Of a DNA stretch of 50,486 nt, positions 39,883 to 49,620 are shown piece after piece. A model generated the notes under the pieces. The model did no database searches. It saw only the letters and a list, made by a program, of their open reading frames with translations, and had not been told where the DNA came from. The stretch is from the NCBI RefSeq assembly GCF_900114745.1, contig NZ_FOUB01000027.1:1-50486 (forward strand), read 5' to 3'. Every line of letters starts with the position of its first letter. The stretch's first letter is position 1. The translations under genes were made by a program, and so were the position numbers. The stretch comes from Nitrosomonas communis. GTDB lineage: Bacteria > Pseudomonadota > Gammaproteobacteria > Burkholderiales > Nitrosomonadaceae.

Positions 39883-40226
39883 TGCCCACCTGGAAAAAAT
39901 TTACCGGAAGTGAGGAGCAGATAAGTGAGATTGTTGAAAGTGTTCATGGATTCAAGTGGCGCGATATTAATGGCAAGGAATCAAATATAGTTAACGGAAG
40001 CAGTGCATCTGCATTAATGATCCTGTATCGCAAAACTGGTAATACCAATGTGGTGCATGAATACCTGCTGTGCAATCCCCATCCACACGCCGAAATGATT
40101 ATCGAATGGGCCAGGACTGGGAGAGAGGTCTATTTCTTTGATTCATATAACCAAAAATGGGTTGAATCGCCAGAACCATTGTGGAGAACAGACGCAAAGT
40201 ACTCATTTAATCCCAATGGAGATTGA
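39882..40226 (+). CDS. Hypothetical protein, second gene of the accessory operon
   Basis: A 114-residue soluble protein, not recognised. It has an HGFKWRDINGKESNIVNG block near residues 22-40 and CNPHPHAEMIIEWARTGREVYFFD (68-91). It shows neither membrane segments nor a signal peptide. Its start overlaps the previous stop. A GGAG at its 3' end serves the next small ORF, so three ORFs form a tight operon. Confidence 0.5.
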   Translation: MPTWKKFTGSEEQISEIVESVHGFKWRDINGKESNIVNGSSASALMILYRKTGNTNVVHEYLLCNPHPHAEMIIEWARTGREVYFFDSYNQKWVESPEPLWRTDAKYSFNPNGD

Positions 40227-40227
40227 T

Positions 40228-40404
40228 ATGTATGAATTATTTTTAAAGATTGCACCGGTTCTTTGGTTTCTTTTGCCATTGTTGTGTTTGCTAACTATTG
40301 CGGCATAGATTGATAAGAAGCCTCGTAAATACCTTGTAAAACCAGCAGATAAGATTGAGGTTATTCACAACAAATGGTCTGATACTGAAAGAGATCAGGT
40401 ATGA
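40228..40404 (+). pseudogene. Small membrane protein ORF with in-frame TAG
   Basis: The ORF starts at 40228, 1 base after the previous stop, with GGAG (40218-40221) before it. The first 26 codons make a hydrophobic helix (LKIAPVLWFLLPLLCLLTIAA). They are followed by a TAG at 40306-40308, after which the same frame continues for 31 more codons (IDKKPRKYLVKPADK...) to a TGA at 40402-40404. The tail is basic and then charged, as expected for a single-pass membrane protein of about 58 residues. Either a 26-residue peptide is made, or the gene is inactivated, or the TAG is read through. Confidence 0.45.
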
Positions 40405-40439
40405 TTACACGATAAAGCGTGTGATTGTTTCCACTACAA

Positions 40440-40800
40440 CCCCCCACACTTTTGTATTCCTTGATGGCGTTCATTGCCTGCTTGATCGCTTGGGCGATGT
40501 CTTTCTCTTCCGGTAGATTGAGCAGATAGTCATAACGTGCGTGATCCAGCAAGTAGAAACCACATTGCTCAATGGCAATCTCGGAGAAGGTTTTTTCCCG
40601 GCGCGTGCCTTTGAGCGCGCAGTTTATTCAGCCAGAATTTTCTTCTCATATTGCCGGTATTCATTATCAGCGAACTTGAGAAAACTCAGCCCAAGTACCG
40701 GTGTGGAATATTCACTGGATTTGAGATCGGAATTGGTGCGCAGATTGTCAGCTGCGGTCCATAGGTCATTTTCAAGTTGTTTGAGCGCTGCAGGGGTCAT
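40440..40800 (-). pseudogene. hsdM: Decayed hsdM (type I restriction methylase) N-terminal fragment
   Basis: Reading leftward from the ATG at 40800 gives a clear HsdM N-terminus, [20 protein letters not shown]...[21 protein letters not shown], which hits a stop after KILAE. A further homologous stretch (HARYDYLLNLPEEKDIAQAIKQAMNAIKE) is found in another frame at about 40450-40550. The S-adenosylmethionine-binding and NPPF motifs and the rest of the gene are missing. It is a remnant of a lost type I restriction-modification system. Confidence 0.8.
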
Positions 40801-41070
40801 GAATCAGCTATCTGATGGTTGTTTGAAAGAATGAAAAATACGCCAAGTATTCCATAAGGGATAGCGTTATTCAAACCCTTATAAGTTATTCTTAAGCCAT
40901 TTCTCTCAATTAATCGCTAACCACTTAGCTAATTCTTGTGGCTAAATTTATCTCAGGTTGTTCAACCAAAGGAAATCACTTCATTTCAAGGATCTATCAG
41001 TAAAGTAAAATACACCCTACAAGCATCACGGCTCAAATCAATCGTAACTATTATCTACAGGAAAAAAAAC

Positions 41071-43113
41071 ATGAATTATCTTTTCAAGCATGCTGGCTGG
41101 TCGATATTAGCCATCGCAGGCGCCTTTGCTTTTGGCGTTATTGCCTTACAGCAAGGCGAAGCCATAAACGCGATCTGGATTGTGATCGCGGCAGTTTGTG
41201 TACACCTGATCGGCTATCGCTATTACAGCTTGTTTATCTCACGGCGCGTGTTGGGACTGGATTCCGAGCGCATCACACCTGCACATAAATTTAACGATGG
41301 GCTGGATTATGTGCCCACCAATAAGTATGTGTTGTTTGGTCATCATTTTGCTGCCATTGCCGGTGCTGGGCCGTTGGTTGGGCCGATTCTGGCTGCCCAG
41401 ATGGGTTATTTACCTGGTTTGCTGTGGTTGCTGATCGGCGTGGTGGTGGCCGGTGCCGTGCAGGATTTCGTCGTGTTATTTATGTCGATGCGGCGCGATG
41501 GCCGCTCACTCGGCGATATGATCAAATCTGAGCTTGGGCCCGTCCCTGGCATGATTGCACTGGTGGGTACCTTCTTTATCATGCTGATTCTGCTGGCGGT
41601 ATTGGCGTTGATTGTGGTCAAGGCATTAGCGGAATCACCTTGGGGGACCTTTACCGTGGCTGCGACCATTCCGATTGCATTCTTCATGGGTATTTATGCG
41701 CGCTATCTTCGCCCAGGACAGGTCGGTGAGGTTTCTTTGCTCGGCTTTATTCTGCTCATGCTCGCAATCGTGGGAGGGCAATCCATTCAGGAAAACCCTG
41801 AGCTGGCCGCTTTATTTACCTTTAATGGGGTCCAGCTTACTTTTATGTTGATTGCGTATGGCGCCATCGCTTCGGTGCTGCCTGTCTGGTTGTTGCTGGC
41901 ACCGCGTGATTATCTGTCGACTTTCCTGAAGATCGGCACAATTGTCGGGCTAGCTGTGGGTGTGCTGGCTATTTCTCCCGAGCTTAAAATGCCGGCTTTC
42001 ACCCAATTTGTCGATGGGACGGGCCCGGTTTGGTCTGGCAGCTTGTTTCCGTTCCTGTTTATCACGATCGCATGCGGTGCTGTCTCGGGTTTTCATTCGT
42101 TGATCTCATCGGGTACAACACCCAAAATGATTAAAAATGAGCAGGATGCGCGTTTTATTGGTTATGGCGCTATGCTGATGGAGTCGTTTGTCGCGATTAT
42201 GGCACTGGTTGCGGCTTCCATCATCGAACCCGGGATCTATTTTGCCATGAATAGTCCTGCTGCTTTAATCGGCACCACTGCCGAGTCTGCTGCGCAAACC
42301 ATTTTGCAATGGGGCTTTTATCTTACGCCGGAGATGTTGACTCAAACAGCCAAAGATGTGGGTGAAAATACTATCATCTCGCGTACCGGCGGCGCCCCTA
42401 CTCTGGCTGTCGGTATGGCGCAAATCCTGTCCAATTTTATCGGCGGACAGGCAATGATGGCATTCTGGTATCACTTTGCGATTCTGTTCGAAGCCCTCTT
42501 CATCCTGACTGCAGTGGATGCGGGTACGCGTGCGGGACGATTTATGTTGCAGGATCTGCTTGGTACTTTTATCCCTGCGATGAAACGCACCGACTCCATT
42601 TCCGCCAATCTTATTGCTACCACGTTATGTGTCAGTGGCTGGGGATATTTTCTCTACCAGGGGGTGATCGATCCCTTAGGCGGTATCAATACCTTATGGC
42701 CGCTGTTCGGAATTACGAATCAGATGCTTGCTTGCATTGCGCTCATTTTGTGTACCTGCATCCTATTCAAAATGCAACGCGACCGCTACGCCTGGATCAC
42801 TATTGTGCCAACCGTTTGGATTGCCTGCACCACCTTAACTGCCGCGTGGCATAAGATATTTGATGACAATCCCCGAATTGGTTTCCTCGCTCATGCGAAC
42901 TCATATGAGGAAGCACTCAGTGTTGGAAATCTGCTTGCGCCCGCGAAATCAACTTCCCAGATGCAGCAGGTGATTTTCAACGATTATCTGGACGCTGGGC
43001 TCGCTGCTATGTTCATGTGCATATTGCTCAGCATGCTGTTTTTTGGTTTGAGAACGGTATTGCTTGCACGCAGAGCCGCGCGTGTCAAACTTTCTCCAGT
43101 CAATCCTTATTAA
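41071..43113 (+). CDS. cstA: Carbon starvation protein A (CstA family transporter)
   Basis: A 680-residue inner-membrane protein with about 16 hydrophobic spans, of the CstA/BtsT family (pyruvate or peptide uptake in known members). Family blocks include NKYVLFGHHFAAIAGAGPLVGPILAAQMGYLPG, GSLFPFLFITIACGAVSGFHSLISSGTTPK and LTAVDAGTRAGRF. The frame is open back to 40936, but the ATG at 41071 is preceded by AGGA and gives the normal N-terminus MNYLFKHAGWS. A small YbdD-like gene follows 33 bases later, the usual pairing. In this organism type it could take up pyruvate. Confidence 0.93.
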   Translation: MNYLFKHAGWSILAIAGAFAFGVIALQQGEAINAIWIVIAAVCVHLIGYRYYSLFISRRVLGLDSERITPAHKFNDGLDYVPTNKYVLFGHHFAAIAGAGPLVGPILAAQMGYLPGLLWLLIGVVVAGAVQDFVVLFMSMRRDGRSLGDMIKSELGPVPGMIALVGTFFIMLILLAVLALIVVKALAESPWGTFTVAATIPIAFFMGIYARYLRPGQVGEVSLLGFILLMLAIVGGQSIQENPELAALFTFNGVQLTFMLIAYGAIASVLPVWLLLAPRDYLSTFLKIGTIVGLAVGVLAISPELKMPAFTQFVDGTGPVWSGSLFPFLFITIACGAVSGFHSLISSGTTPKMIKNEQDARFIGYGAMLMESFVAIMALVAASIIEPGIYFAMNSPAALIGTTAESAAQTILQWGFYLTPEMLTQTAKDVGENTIISRTGGAPTLAVGMAQILSNFIGGQAMMAFWYHFAILFEALFILTAVDAGTRAGRFMLQDLLGTFIPAMKRTDSISANLIATTLCVSGWGYFLYQGVIDPLGGINTLWPLFGITNQMLACIALILCTCILFKMQRDRYAWITIVPTVWIACTTLTAAWHKIFDDNPRIGFLAHANSYEEALSVGNLLAPAKSTSQMQQVIFNDYLDAGLAAMFMCILLSMLFFGLRTVLLARRAARVKLSPVNPY

Positions 43114-43146
43114 TTAATTTAAAACTACTCAATAGAGGTTCTCATC

Positions 43147-43341
43147 ATGCTAAACAAAATTATCCGCGCAGCGAGTTATTTAGGACAAAGCCTGCGCTTA
43201 ATGATCGGTGTGCCTGAATACGACGTGTATGTTGCACATATGAAAGAAGCGCATCCTGATAAGGAAATCATGTCTTATGAAGCATTCTTTCGTGAGCGGC
43301 AGGAAGCGCGTTATGGCGGCAAAATCAGCCGCTGCTGTTAA
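43147..43341 (+). CDS. YbdD/YjiX family small protein
   Basis: A 64-residue protein with the family layout [53 protein letters not shown]. It is the standard downstream companion of cstA-type genes. Its role is not established; a link to transporter regulation or assembly is inferred from the pairing only. Cysteines near the C-terminus (SRCC) are unpaired. Confidence 0.85.
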   Translation: MLNKIIRAASYLGQSLRLMIGVPEYDVYVAHMKEAHPDKEIMSYEAFFRERQEARYGGKISRCC

Positions 43342-43474
43342 TCTCGCGACTAATGAAAACGGGGCGTCTTACCGAACTCAGGTATGAGATAGGTGAGACG
43401 CTTCTAAAACTTATCTGCTTCAAACATGAATAACAGTATTACCGGTTTTGTACTGAAGATACTTTGGCATACTG

Positions 43475-45169
43475 CTATCTGTGGCTTTGCAGCTTGTTCA
43501 ACACATGATGGGTAATGTTATTGGCAAGCTCCTGCTCATCCAGAAATACCATCCCAGCATTTTCTTTTTGTAATCGTGCAGCATCTTCTGCATCATGCGT
43601 GCTGATCAGGATCTCAACCTGAGGATTCAGGATGTGCGTGGTTTCGACCATTTGTTGTACCCGCAATGCATCCGCAGCGGTGATGATCAATACACTGGCA
43701 CGCGAAATATGCGCCTGGATCAGGACAGCCGGATCAGCAGCATTACCTGCCACAGCGTGAATACCATCCTTCCGTAAGCGTTCGACGATTTCCCGATTAT
43801 GATCTGCTACCACAAAATGAATTTCTTTTTTGACCAGAATTTCACTTACGCGTTTTCCCACAGCCCCATAACCAACAATCACGACATGATTAGTCACGTA
43901 ATTTGATGCAACCGCCATCGGCAGTTCTGCCAATGGATCAATTGCGCGCTCCAGTCTGCGGGCAAGGGAAGAACGAGCGCGGATCCAGTTCTGAATGGGC
44001 TCTGCTGTTTGAAATACCAATGGATTAAGCGTAATCGAAATAAAGGCACCCGCTAATATCAGGCTGTATCCTTCCGGTGGGAGTAGTCCTATCGTCAGAC
44101 CGAGAGAAGCGAGAATAAAAGAAAGCTCTCCGATTTGCGCAAGGCTGACCGACACGGTAAGGGCTGTATTGAGCGGATAGCGAAAAAGGAGCACAAGTAT
44201 GAAGGCGACCAGTGATTTTCCCAGCAAAATGATCCCAACTACAATTAACACGCGTAGCGGCTCTTCGATCAGAATATGCGGATCAAACAACATACCGACC
44301 GAGACGAAAAAAAGCACCGAGAAAGCGTCTCTGAGCGGTAAAGATTCCTGCGCTGCTCTATGACTTAAACTCGACTCTCGCATCACCATACCGGAGAAGA
44401 ACGCACCTAACGCAAAGGACACATCAAACAGTATCGCCGCACCATACGCAATCCCAACTGCCACGGCGATAACACATAGCGTGAACAGCTCGTTCGATTT
44501 GGTGCTGGCAACATGCCAGAGCAGCCATGGAAATAGCCTTTTCCCTACGATGAGCATGAACGCTATGAATACTGACACTTTGCCCAAGGTGATCATCAAT
44601 GTCATCAATAATTGTGTACCATCAACCGCACCGTTCTCACTGATTAACCCGGCAGAAAGCGGAGGTAGTAATACAAGAACCAGTACAACGACTAAATCTT
44701 CAACAATGAGCCAACCGACTGCTATTCTTCCATTAATCGATTTAAGCTGACCATGCTGCTCAAGCGCACGCAGTAGTACGACCGTGCTGGCTACCGAGAG
44801 TGCCAAACCAAATACAATACTCCCCCCTATGCTCCAATCCCAACTTATCGCAATCATAGCTCCCAGCACAGTTGCCATTGCTATCTGTGCAATTGCCCCT
44901 GGTAACGCAATGCGTCGAACTGCCAGTAAATCATCTAGCGAAAAATGCAAGCCAACGCCAAACATCAGCAGAATAATACCAATTTCTGCCAGTTGATTTG
45001 ATAACTCGATATCTGCTACAAATCCAGGCGAATAGGGACCGATAATCATGCCCGCCAACAGATAGCCTACTAAAACAGGCAGCTTCAAGCGTTGGGCAAT
45101 GATCCCCATGATCAAGGCAAGGCCTAAGCTGACAGCAATTGTTGTAATTAAAATTGTGCTGTGTGGCAT
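43475..45169 (-). CDS. KefB/YbaL-type cation:proton antiporter with TrkA-N domain
   Basis: A 564-residue CPA2-family antiporter. The N-terminal two thirds has about 12 membrane spans with GYLLAGMIIGPYSPG, GIILLMFGVGLHFS and the VEDLVVVLVLVLLPP block. The C-terminal cytoplasmic domain (from about residue 420) is a TrkA-N Rossmann fold, HVVIVGYGAVGKRVSEIL (G-x-G-x-x-G). This architecture matches the YbaL/KefB group (potassium or sodium/proton exchange). It has no KefF/KefG-like partner gene beside it. Specificity is not determined. Confidence 0.88.
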   Translation of the reverse strand: MPHSTILITTIAVSLGLALIMGIIAQRLKLPVLVGYLLAGMIIGPYSPGFVADIELSNQLAEIGIILLMFGVGLHFSLDDLLAVRRIALPGAIAQIAMATVLGAMIAISWDWSIGGSIVFGLALSVASTVVLLRALEQHGQLKSINGRIAVGWLIVEDLVVVLVLVLLPPLSAGLISENGAVDGTQLLMTLMITLGKVSVFIAFMLIVGKRLFPWLLWHVASTKSNELFTLCVIAVAVGIAYGAAILFDVSFALGAFFSGMVMRESSLSHRAAQESLPLRDAFSVLFFVSVGMLFDPHILIEEPLRVLIVVGIILLGKSLVAFILVLLFRYPLNTALTVSVSLAQIGELSFILASLGLTIGLLPPEGYSLILAGAFISITLNPLVFQTAEPIQNWIRARSSLARRLERAIDPLAELPMAVASNYVTNHVVIVGYGAVGKRVSEILVKKEIHFVVADHNREIVERLRKDGIHAVAGNAADPAVLIQAHISRASVLIITAADALRVQQMVETTHILNPQVEILISTHDAEDAARLQKENAGMVFLDEQELANNITHHVLNKLQSHR

Positions 45170-45712
45170 TTCTTCAAAAATTGATCGTTGATGAAAAGTT
45201 AATTCAATTTATGAAAGCTGTCAGGGTGAAGTGACTTTGAAATGGATAGAAGCAACAGGTATAAATATGACAGGCAAAAAAGTCCCATGATCGGGCAAGG
45301 CCATGAAATTAGGCATTTAATTTTGATAAATTGTCTTATTCCAATTCCAAATCAAAAATGACGCGGAGGCGAGCCGCAGACAGTATAAATAATACGGCAA
45401 GGCCACAAACAAGGTTTAGCCGACAAAGTCAGTTTTGATTTAGAAATGGAATTAGCACCTCACACTATACTAATATTTACTGTTTAACTCATTCATTATA
45501 AGTTTTCCGAGATTGATATTTATAGAAAACAGTTCTTTATAATATTTTGTCTACTTCAGATAAGTACGATACTCTAAAAAAATCATTCTGGCAGTTTGCA
45601 GCGATATTTCAGGAATGATGCACCAGCCTGGCTCCGATTATCGCGCACAGAAGAAGGATGGCTTTAATCTTTCGCTGCTAGCTTTACCCAAATTTGAGGG
45701 TAGTCAAAATAA
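45170..45712. other. Intergenic gap with repeat copy 5
   Basis: About 540 bases without a gene between two minus-strand genes. It contains repeat copy 5 (45336-45454, listed separately). The rest is AT-rich and shows nothing I recognise. Confidence 0.45.
45336..45454 (+). repeat. MITE/REP-like repeat, copy 5 (with internal insertion)
   Basis: It runs from TTATTCCAATTCC to GAAATGGAATTA. It is about 12 bases longer than the other copies because of an extra ccacaaacaagg stretch between the ggcaagg and gccgacaaag core words. Confidence 0.88.
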
Positions 45713-45904
45713 TCAACTTGGATGAATATAATTAATATAAGTTGCTATCATCATGACAATAAAAAGCACCAAAGATAGCGCAATACGTATCGTTAATGAT
45801 TTGACCATGCGCGTGCCCTCCCCGTTATCTTTCAGCATGTAATAAAGCGCAGATCCAAGACTGTAAAGTATTGCCAGTAATAGTAAAATAGCAAAGATCT
45901 TCAA
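45713..45904 (-). CDS. DUF2909 twin-transmembrane protein
   Basis: A 63-residue protein with two membrane helices, IFAILLLLAILYSLGSALYYML and LTIRIALSLVLFIVMMIATYINY, joined by a charged loop (KDNGEGTRMVK) typical of the DUF2909 family. In many proteobacteria such genes sit near cytochrome oxidase assembly genes, but none is present here. Its function is unknown. Confidence 0.75.
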   Translation of the reverse strand: MKIFAILLLLAILYSLGSALYYMLKDNGEGTRMVKSLTIRIALSLVLFIVMMIATYINYIHPS

Positions 45905-46103
45905 TTTTTATTCCTATAATGGTTGGAATTTAATTAAATGACCATCAAGCTTAAGCACTCGATGACTTTAAATGTTTCATATTGTTTTGTTGGCGACTCG
46001 GCTTATATATTGTAACTGATTACCATGACATATGATTGATTGAGTAATTTTTAGATAGTTTCCAGATATTTTGCTAATTCCTTCAACTTTTTTTCAGAAT
46101 AAC

Positions 46104-47066
46104 ATGTTGAGCAAGCACAACATAGCAGAACTTGCGCCTGCTATTCTTCTGATGGGACCGACAGCTAGCGGAAAATCAAATGTAGCGATGGAAATTGCCC
46201 AATATTTTCCGGTTGAAATCATCAGCGTGGATTCAGCTCAGGTTTATCGAAAAATGAATATCGGCAGCGCTAAGCCTGATCAATATGATTTGGCAGCAGT
46301 ACCCCATCATCTGATTGATTTAATTAATCCAGACGAGCATTATTCTGCCGCACAATTCTGCAAAGATGCACTCACAAAAATGGATGAAATCACGGCGAGA
46401 GGAAACATTCCATTATTAGTGGGTGGTACCATGCTTTATTTCAAAGCTTTGCAAGAAGGCCTCTCTAAGCTTCCTTCTGCTAATGAAAGTATTCGGAAGG
46501 AAATTGAAATAACTGCTGCACAAAAAGGCTGGCCAGAAATGCATCATATGTTAAAGCAGTTTGACCCAATCTCTGCAGAACGCATCCAACCTCATGATAG
46601 CCAACGCATTCAACGTGCACTGGAAGTATACTATCTCACAGGCAGACCCATGTCAGATATACTATCACAACAGAAAAGCACACCGCTTCCCTACCACTTG
46701 ATCAGCATGGCGCTTCTGCCAGCTGATCGAAAAATTTTGCATGAGCGTATTCTTTTCCGTTTCGAAAAAATGATAGCAAGGGGATTGATTGATGAGGTCC
46801 ACGCGATCCGTGATCAATTTTGTGTCAATGCAGAAACCCCTTCCATGCGTTGTGTCGGTTATCGGCAGGTATACATGTATCTGGACAATCTCATTAGTCG
46901 CACTACAATGATGGATATGGGAGTTGCAGCTACGCGACAATTAGCAAAACGTCAATTAACCTGGTTACGCGCAATGACAGGATTACAGGAATTCGACTGT
47001 CTTGCTGTAAATTTACCCCGGCAAGTGATCGTGTACTTGCAAACCAAAGAGTTTGCAATTAATTGA
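46104..47066 (+). CDS. miaA: tRNA dimethylallyltransferase MiaA
   Basis: A 320-residue enzyme that prenylates A37 of tRNAs that read codons beginning with U. Walker-type P-loop LLMGPTASGKS, the DSAQVYRKMNIGSAKP substrate block, GGTMLYFKALQEGL, QRIQRALEVY and the MRCVGYRQ motif are all present. The frame begins with a TTG at 46071, but the ATG at 46104 gives the family-typical N-terminus and length. The next gene follows 60 bases later. No hfq is beside it. Confidence 0.94.
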   Translation: MLSKHNIAELAPAILLMGPTASGKSNVAMEIAQYFPVEIISVDSAQVYRKMNIGSAKPDQYDLAAVPHHLIDLINPDEHYSAAQFCKDALTKMDEITARGNIPLLVGGTMLYFKALQEGLSKLPSANESIRKEIEITAAQKGWPEMHHMLKQFDPISAERIQPHDSQRIQRALEVYYLTGRPMSDILSQQKSTPLPYHLISMALLPADRKILHERILFRFEKMIARGLIDEVHAIRDQFCVNAETPSMRCVGYRQVYMYLDNLISRTTMMDMGVAATRQLAKRQLTWLRAMTGLQEFDCLAVNLPRQVIVYLQTKEFAIN

Positions 47067-47127
47067 CGCTCAAGATTTTCTTTCCACTTAATTAAATTTG
47101 GGCTAACTTTAACTTTGAGGAGACAAT

Positions 47128-47484
47128 ATGGAAATACGCCATAAATTATGGACTCTAATTGCAATATTTTTTAGCATTTTGACCCTATCAGGTTGTGGTA
47201 ACTCAGAAAGAGTGCATGAATCCTGGGTGGTACCCGCTGAAGGACAGCAATACGATGATAATGCTATTCTTAACAATATTAAGGCAAGGCTATCCGCTCA
47301 TGCAGATGTAAAAAATCTGGCTCTCAATATTGATGTAAGAAACGGAGAAGTATCTTTAAATGGCCTGGTTGATAATCAGGCCCAAGCTGATCAAGCCGTT
47401 ATGCAAACATGGTTAGTGGAAGGGGTTAAAAAGGTTAATAATCAAATACGCACGAAGGATAGTCAATCAACAGCAAACCAATAA
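47128..47484 (+). CDS. BON-domain lipoprotein
   Basis: A 118-residue lipoprotein. The signal peptide ends in a lipobox LSGC (Cys at about residue 23), followed by a BON domain (about 45-108: DNAILNNIKARLSAHADVKNLALNIDVRNGEVSLNGLVDNQAQADQAV). BON domains bind phospholipid and are found in OsmY-type periplasmic proteins, usually envelope stress related. GAGGAG before the ATG supports the start. A hairpin terminator follows 50 bases after the stop. Confidence 0.87.
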   Translation: MEIRHKLWTLIAIFFSILTLSGCGNSERVHESWVVPAEGQQYDDNAILNNIKARLSAHADVKNLALNIDVRNGEVSLNGLVDNQAQADQAVMQTWLVEGVKKVNNQIRTKDSQSTANQ

Positions 47485-47533
47485 ACTACCCAATAAACTC
47501 TAGCAATAAGAGATAACCAAAATGATACGGGTT

Positions 47534-47553
47534 ACCCCGGGAAAATCCGGGGT
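47534..47553. terminator. Hairpin terminator between BON lipoprotein and dapD
   Basis: ACCCCGG (47534-47540), loop GAAAAT, CCGGGGT (47547-47553), followed by ctatttg. It lies between convergent genes, so it probably serves both. Confidence 0.65.
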
Positions 47554-47583
47554 CTATTTGATACTGCATGGATTACGATTAAG

Positions 47584-48405
47584 TTAAATTCCGCGCAACA
47601 ATTCGTTGATTCCTGTTTTGGAGCGAGTTTTAGCATCAACCTGTTTTACAATCACCGCACAATAGAGGCTATATTGTTTGTTCTCTGAAGGCAGATTTCC
47701 TGATACTACGACTGAACCCGGCGGTATGCGGCCATAGGTGATCTCCCCTGTTTCACGGTTGTATATCTTGGTACTCTGGCCAATATAAACCCCCATTGAA
47801 ATGACCGAATTTTCCCCAACTGTCACTCCTTCGACAATTTCAGAGCGTGCACCAATAAAACAATTATCTTCAATGATCGTAGGATTGGCCTGTACAGGTT
47901 CCAGCACACCACCAATACCCACTCCCCCCGATAAATGCACATTCTTACCAATCTGAGCACAAGAACCCACTGTCGCCCAGGTATCCACCATGGTGCCCTC
48001 ATCCACATAAGCGCCAATATTGACATAAGAAGGCATCAGTACCACATTGTTGGCGATAAATGAACCTCTACGAACTGCCGCTGGTGGTACTACCCGGAAA
48101 CCACCGTCACGAAAATCTCTAGAACTATAATCTGCAAATTTGGATGGAATTTTATCAAAGTAATTAGAAAAACCACCTTTTATGAAAGCGTTATCCTCTA
48201 TCCGGAAAGATAATAATACTGCTTTTTTGATCCACTGGTGCGTCACCCACTCACCGCCTATTTTCTCAGCAACACGTAACTTACCGTTGTCCAGCAGATT
48301 TATGACTTGTGCAATTGACTCTTTGAGGTTGGCTTCGACATTACGTGGTGTAATCTCGGCACGCCTCTCGAAAGCTTCTTCAATTATGGCTTGCAATTGT
48401 TCCAT
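47584..48405 (-). CDS. dapD: Tetrahydrodipicolinate N-succinyltransferase
   Basis: A 273-residue hexapeptide-repeat acyltransferase of the succinylase branch of lysine and diaminopimelate synthesis. It has the N-terminal helical part ([15 protein letters not shown]...) and then a left-handed beta-helix with repeats such as [40 protein letters not shown]. Length is exactly as expected. It follows dapC by 24 bases in a dapC-dapD operon, which makes the next two steps of the pathway adjacent. Confidence 0.97.
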   Translation of the reverse strand: MEQLQAIIEEAFERRAEITPRNVEANLKESIAQVINLLDNGKLRVAEKIGGEWVTHQWIKKAVLLSFRIEDNAFIKGGFSNYFDKIPSKFADYSSRDFRDGGFRVVPPAAVRRGSFIANNVVLMPSYVNIGAYVDEGTMVDTWATVGSCAQIGKNVHLSGGVGIGGVLEPVQANPTIIEDNCFIGARSEIVEGVTVGENSVISMGVYIGQSTKIYNRETGEITYGRIPPGSVVVSGNLPSENKQYSLYCAVIVKQVDAKTRSKTGINELLRGI

Positions 48406-48429
48406 GCTATTCCTTAAACGTTTATCAAT

Positions 48430-49620
48430 TCAGATACAACAATCCTTTATTCTTTCCATTGCTTCCATACATTCAGCTAATGGTGCGACCAAGGCTATGC
48501 GTACGAAACTTTCGCCTGGATTAACACCATGGGCCTCACGTGCAAGGTAGCTGCCCGGCAAAATATTGACATTATAATCGCGATATAACTTTTGCGTGAA
48601 TTCAACATCGCTGATAGGTGTTTTTAGCCATAGATAGAAAGCCGCATCGGGCATAGCGACCGGCAGATGTTCTGCCAGGATAATTATGGCCTGATTGAAT
48701 TTTTCCCGATACATGCGGCGATTTTCGATCACATGCTGCTCATCAGCCCAGGCAACTTTACTGGCAGCCTGTACCGCTGGATTCATGGCGCTGCCATGAT
48801 AAGTGCGATACAGCAGAAATTTTTTCAGAATAGCCGCATCTCCTGCCACAAAACCGGAGCGCATTCCAGGCACGTTGGAGCGCTTGGATAAGCTACTGAA
48901 CACCACTAACCGGGGAAAGCCATCTCGGCCCAACTGGCGGGCTGCTTCCAAAGCGCCTAATGGGGGATGATCCTCATCAAAATAAATCTCAGAATAACAT
49001 TCATCCGAGGCAATGACGAAGCCATAACGGTCAGATAGCGCAAACAACTGTCGCCATTCCTCCATGGTCATGACCCTACCGGTCGGATTATTTGGCGAAC
49101 AAACATAGACAAGCTGCGTACGTGACCAGATGTCAGTCGTTAGTTGTGCAAAATCCAAGGCAAAATTATTCTTAGCCAGAGTATTGAGGAAATAAGGCGT
49201 TGCTCCTGCTAATAAGGCAGCCCCTTCGTAAATCTGGTAAAAAGGGTTTGAACACACAACCACCGGAGGTTGTGCGCTATGGACATTAATAACAGCTTGG
49301 GCAAATGAGAACAAAGCTTCACGACTGCCATTGACCGGAATCACTTCAGTATCCGGATCCAGAGCAGTTAATCGATAACGTTGCATCAGCCAGGTAGCAA
49401 TGCTCGCACGTAGCCACTTGGCACCCAGGGTGGTGGGATAATGCGCCAATCCGTCAAGGTTATTAATGAGTTCCTGACAAATAAAATCAGGTGTGGGATG
49501 TTTAGGCTCACCAATATGCAAATGAATGGGCGTTAGCGAGGGATTAGGCGTGATTCCATCCAATAATTTTGAAAGTTTCTGGAAAGGATAAGGCTGCAGA
49601 TTATTCAGCGTTGAATTCAT
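48430..49620 (-). CDS. dapC: Succinyldiaminopimelate aminotransferase DapC
   Basis: A 396-residue PLP class I aminotransferase. Motifs include HIGEPKHPTPDF near residue 36, PVNGSREALFSFAQAV, CSPNNPTGRVM, SDECYSEIYFDE and the PLP lysine in SSLSKRSNVPGMRSGF. Its place directly upstream of dapD identifies it as the DapC step (succinyl-2-amino-6-ketopimelate transamination) rather than an aspartate transaminase. Its promoter lies just left of repeat copy 6. Confidence 0.93.
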   Translation of the reverse strand: MNSTLNNLQPYPFQKLSKLLDGITPNPSLTPIHLHIGEPKHPTPDFICQELINNLDGLAHYPTTLGAKWLRASIATWLMQRYRLTALDPDTEVIPVNGSREALFSFAQAVINVHSAQPPVVVCSNPFYQIYEGAALLAGATPYFLNTLAKNNFALDFAQLTTDIWSRTQLVYVCSPNNPTGRVMTMEEWRQLFALSDRYGFVIASDECYSEIYFDEDHPPLGALEAARQLGRDGFPRLVVFSSLSKRSNVPGMRSGFVAGDAAILKKFLLYRTYHGSAMNPAVQAASKVAWADEQHVIENRRMYREKFNQAIIILAEHLPVAMPDAAFYLWLKTPISDVEFTQKLYRDYNVNILPGSYLAREAHGVNPGESFVRIALVAPLAECMEAMERIKDCCI

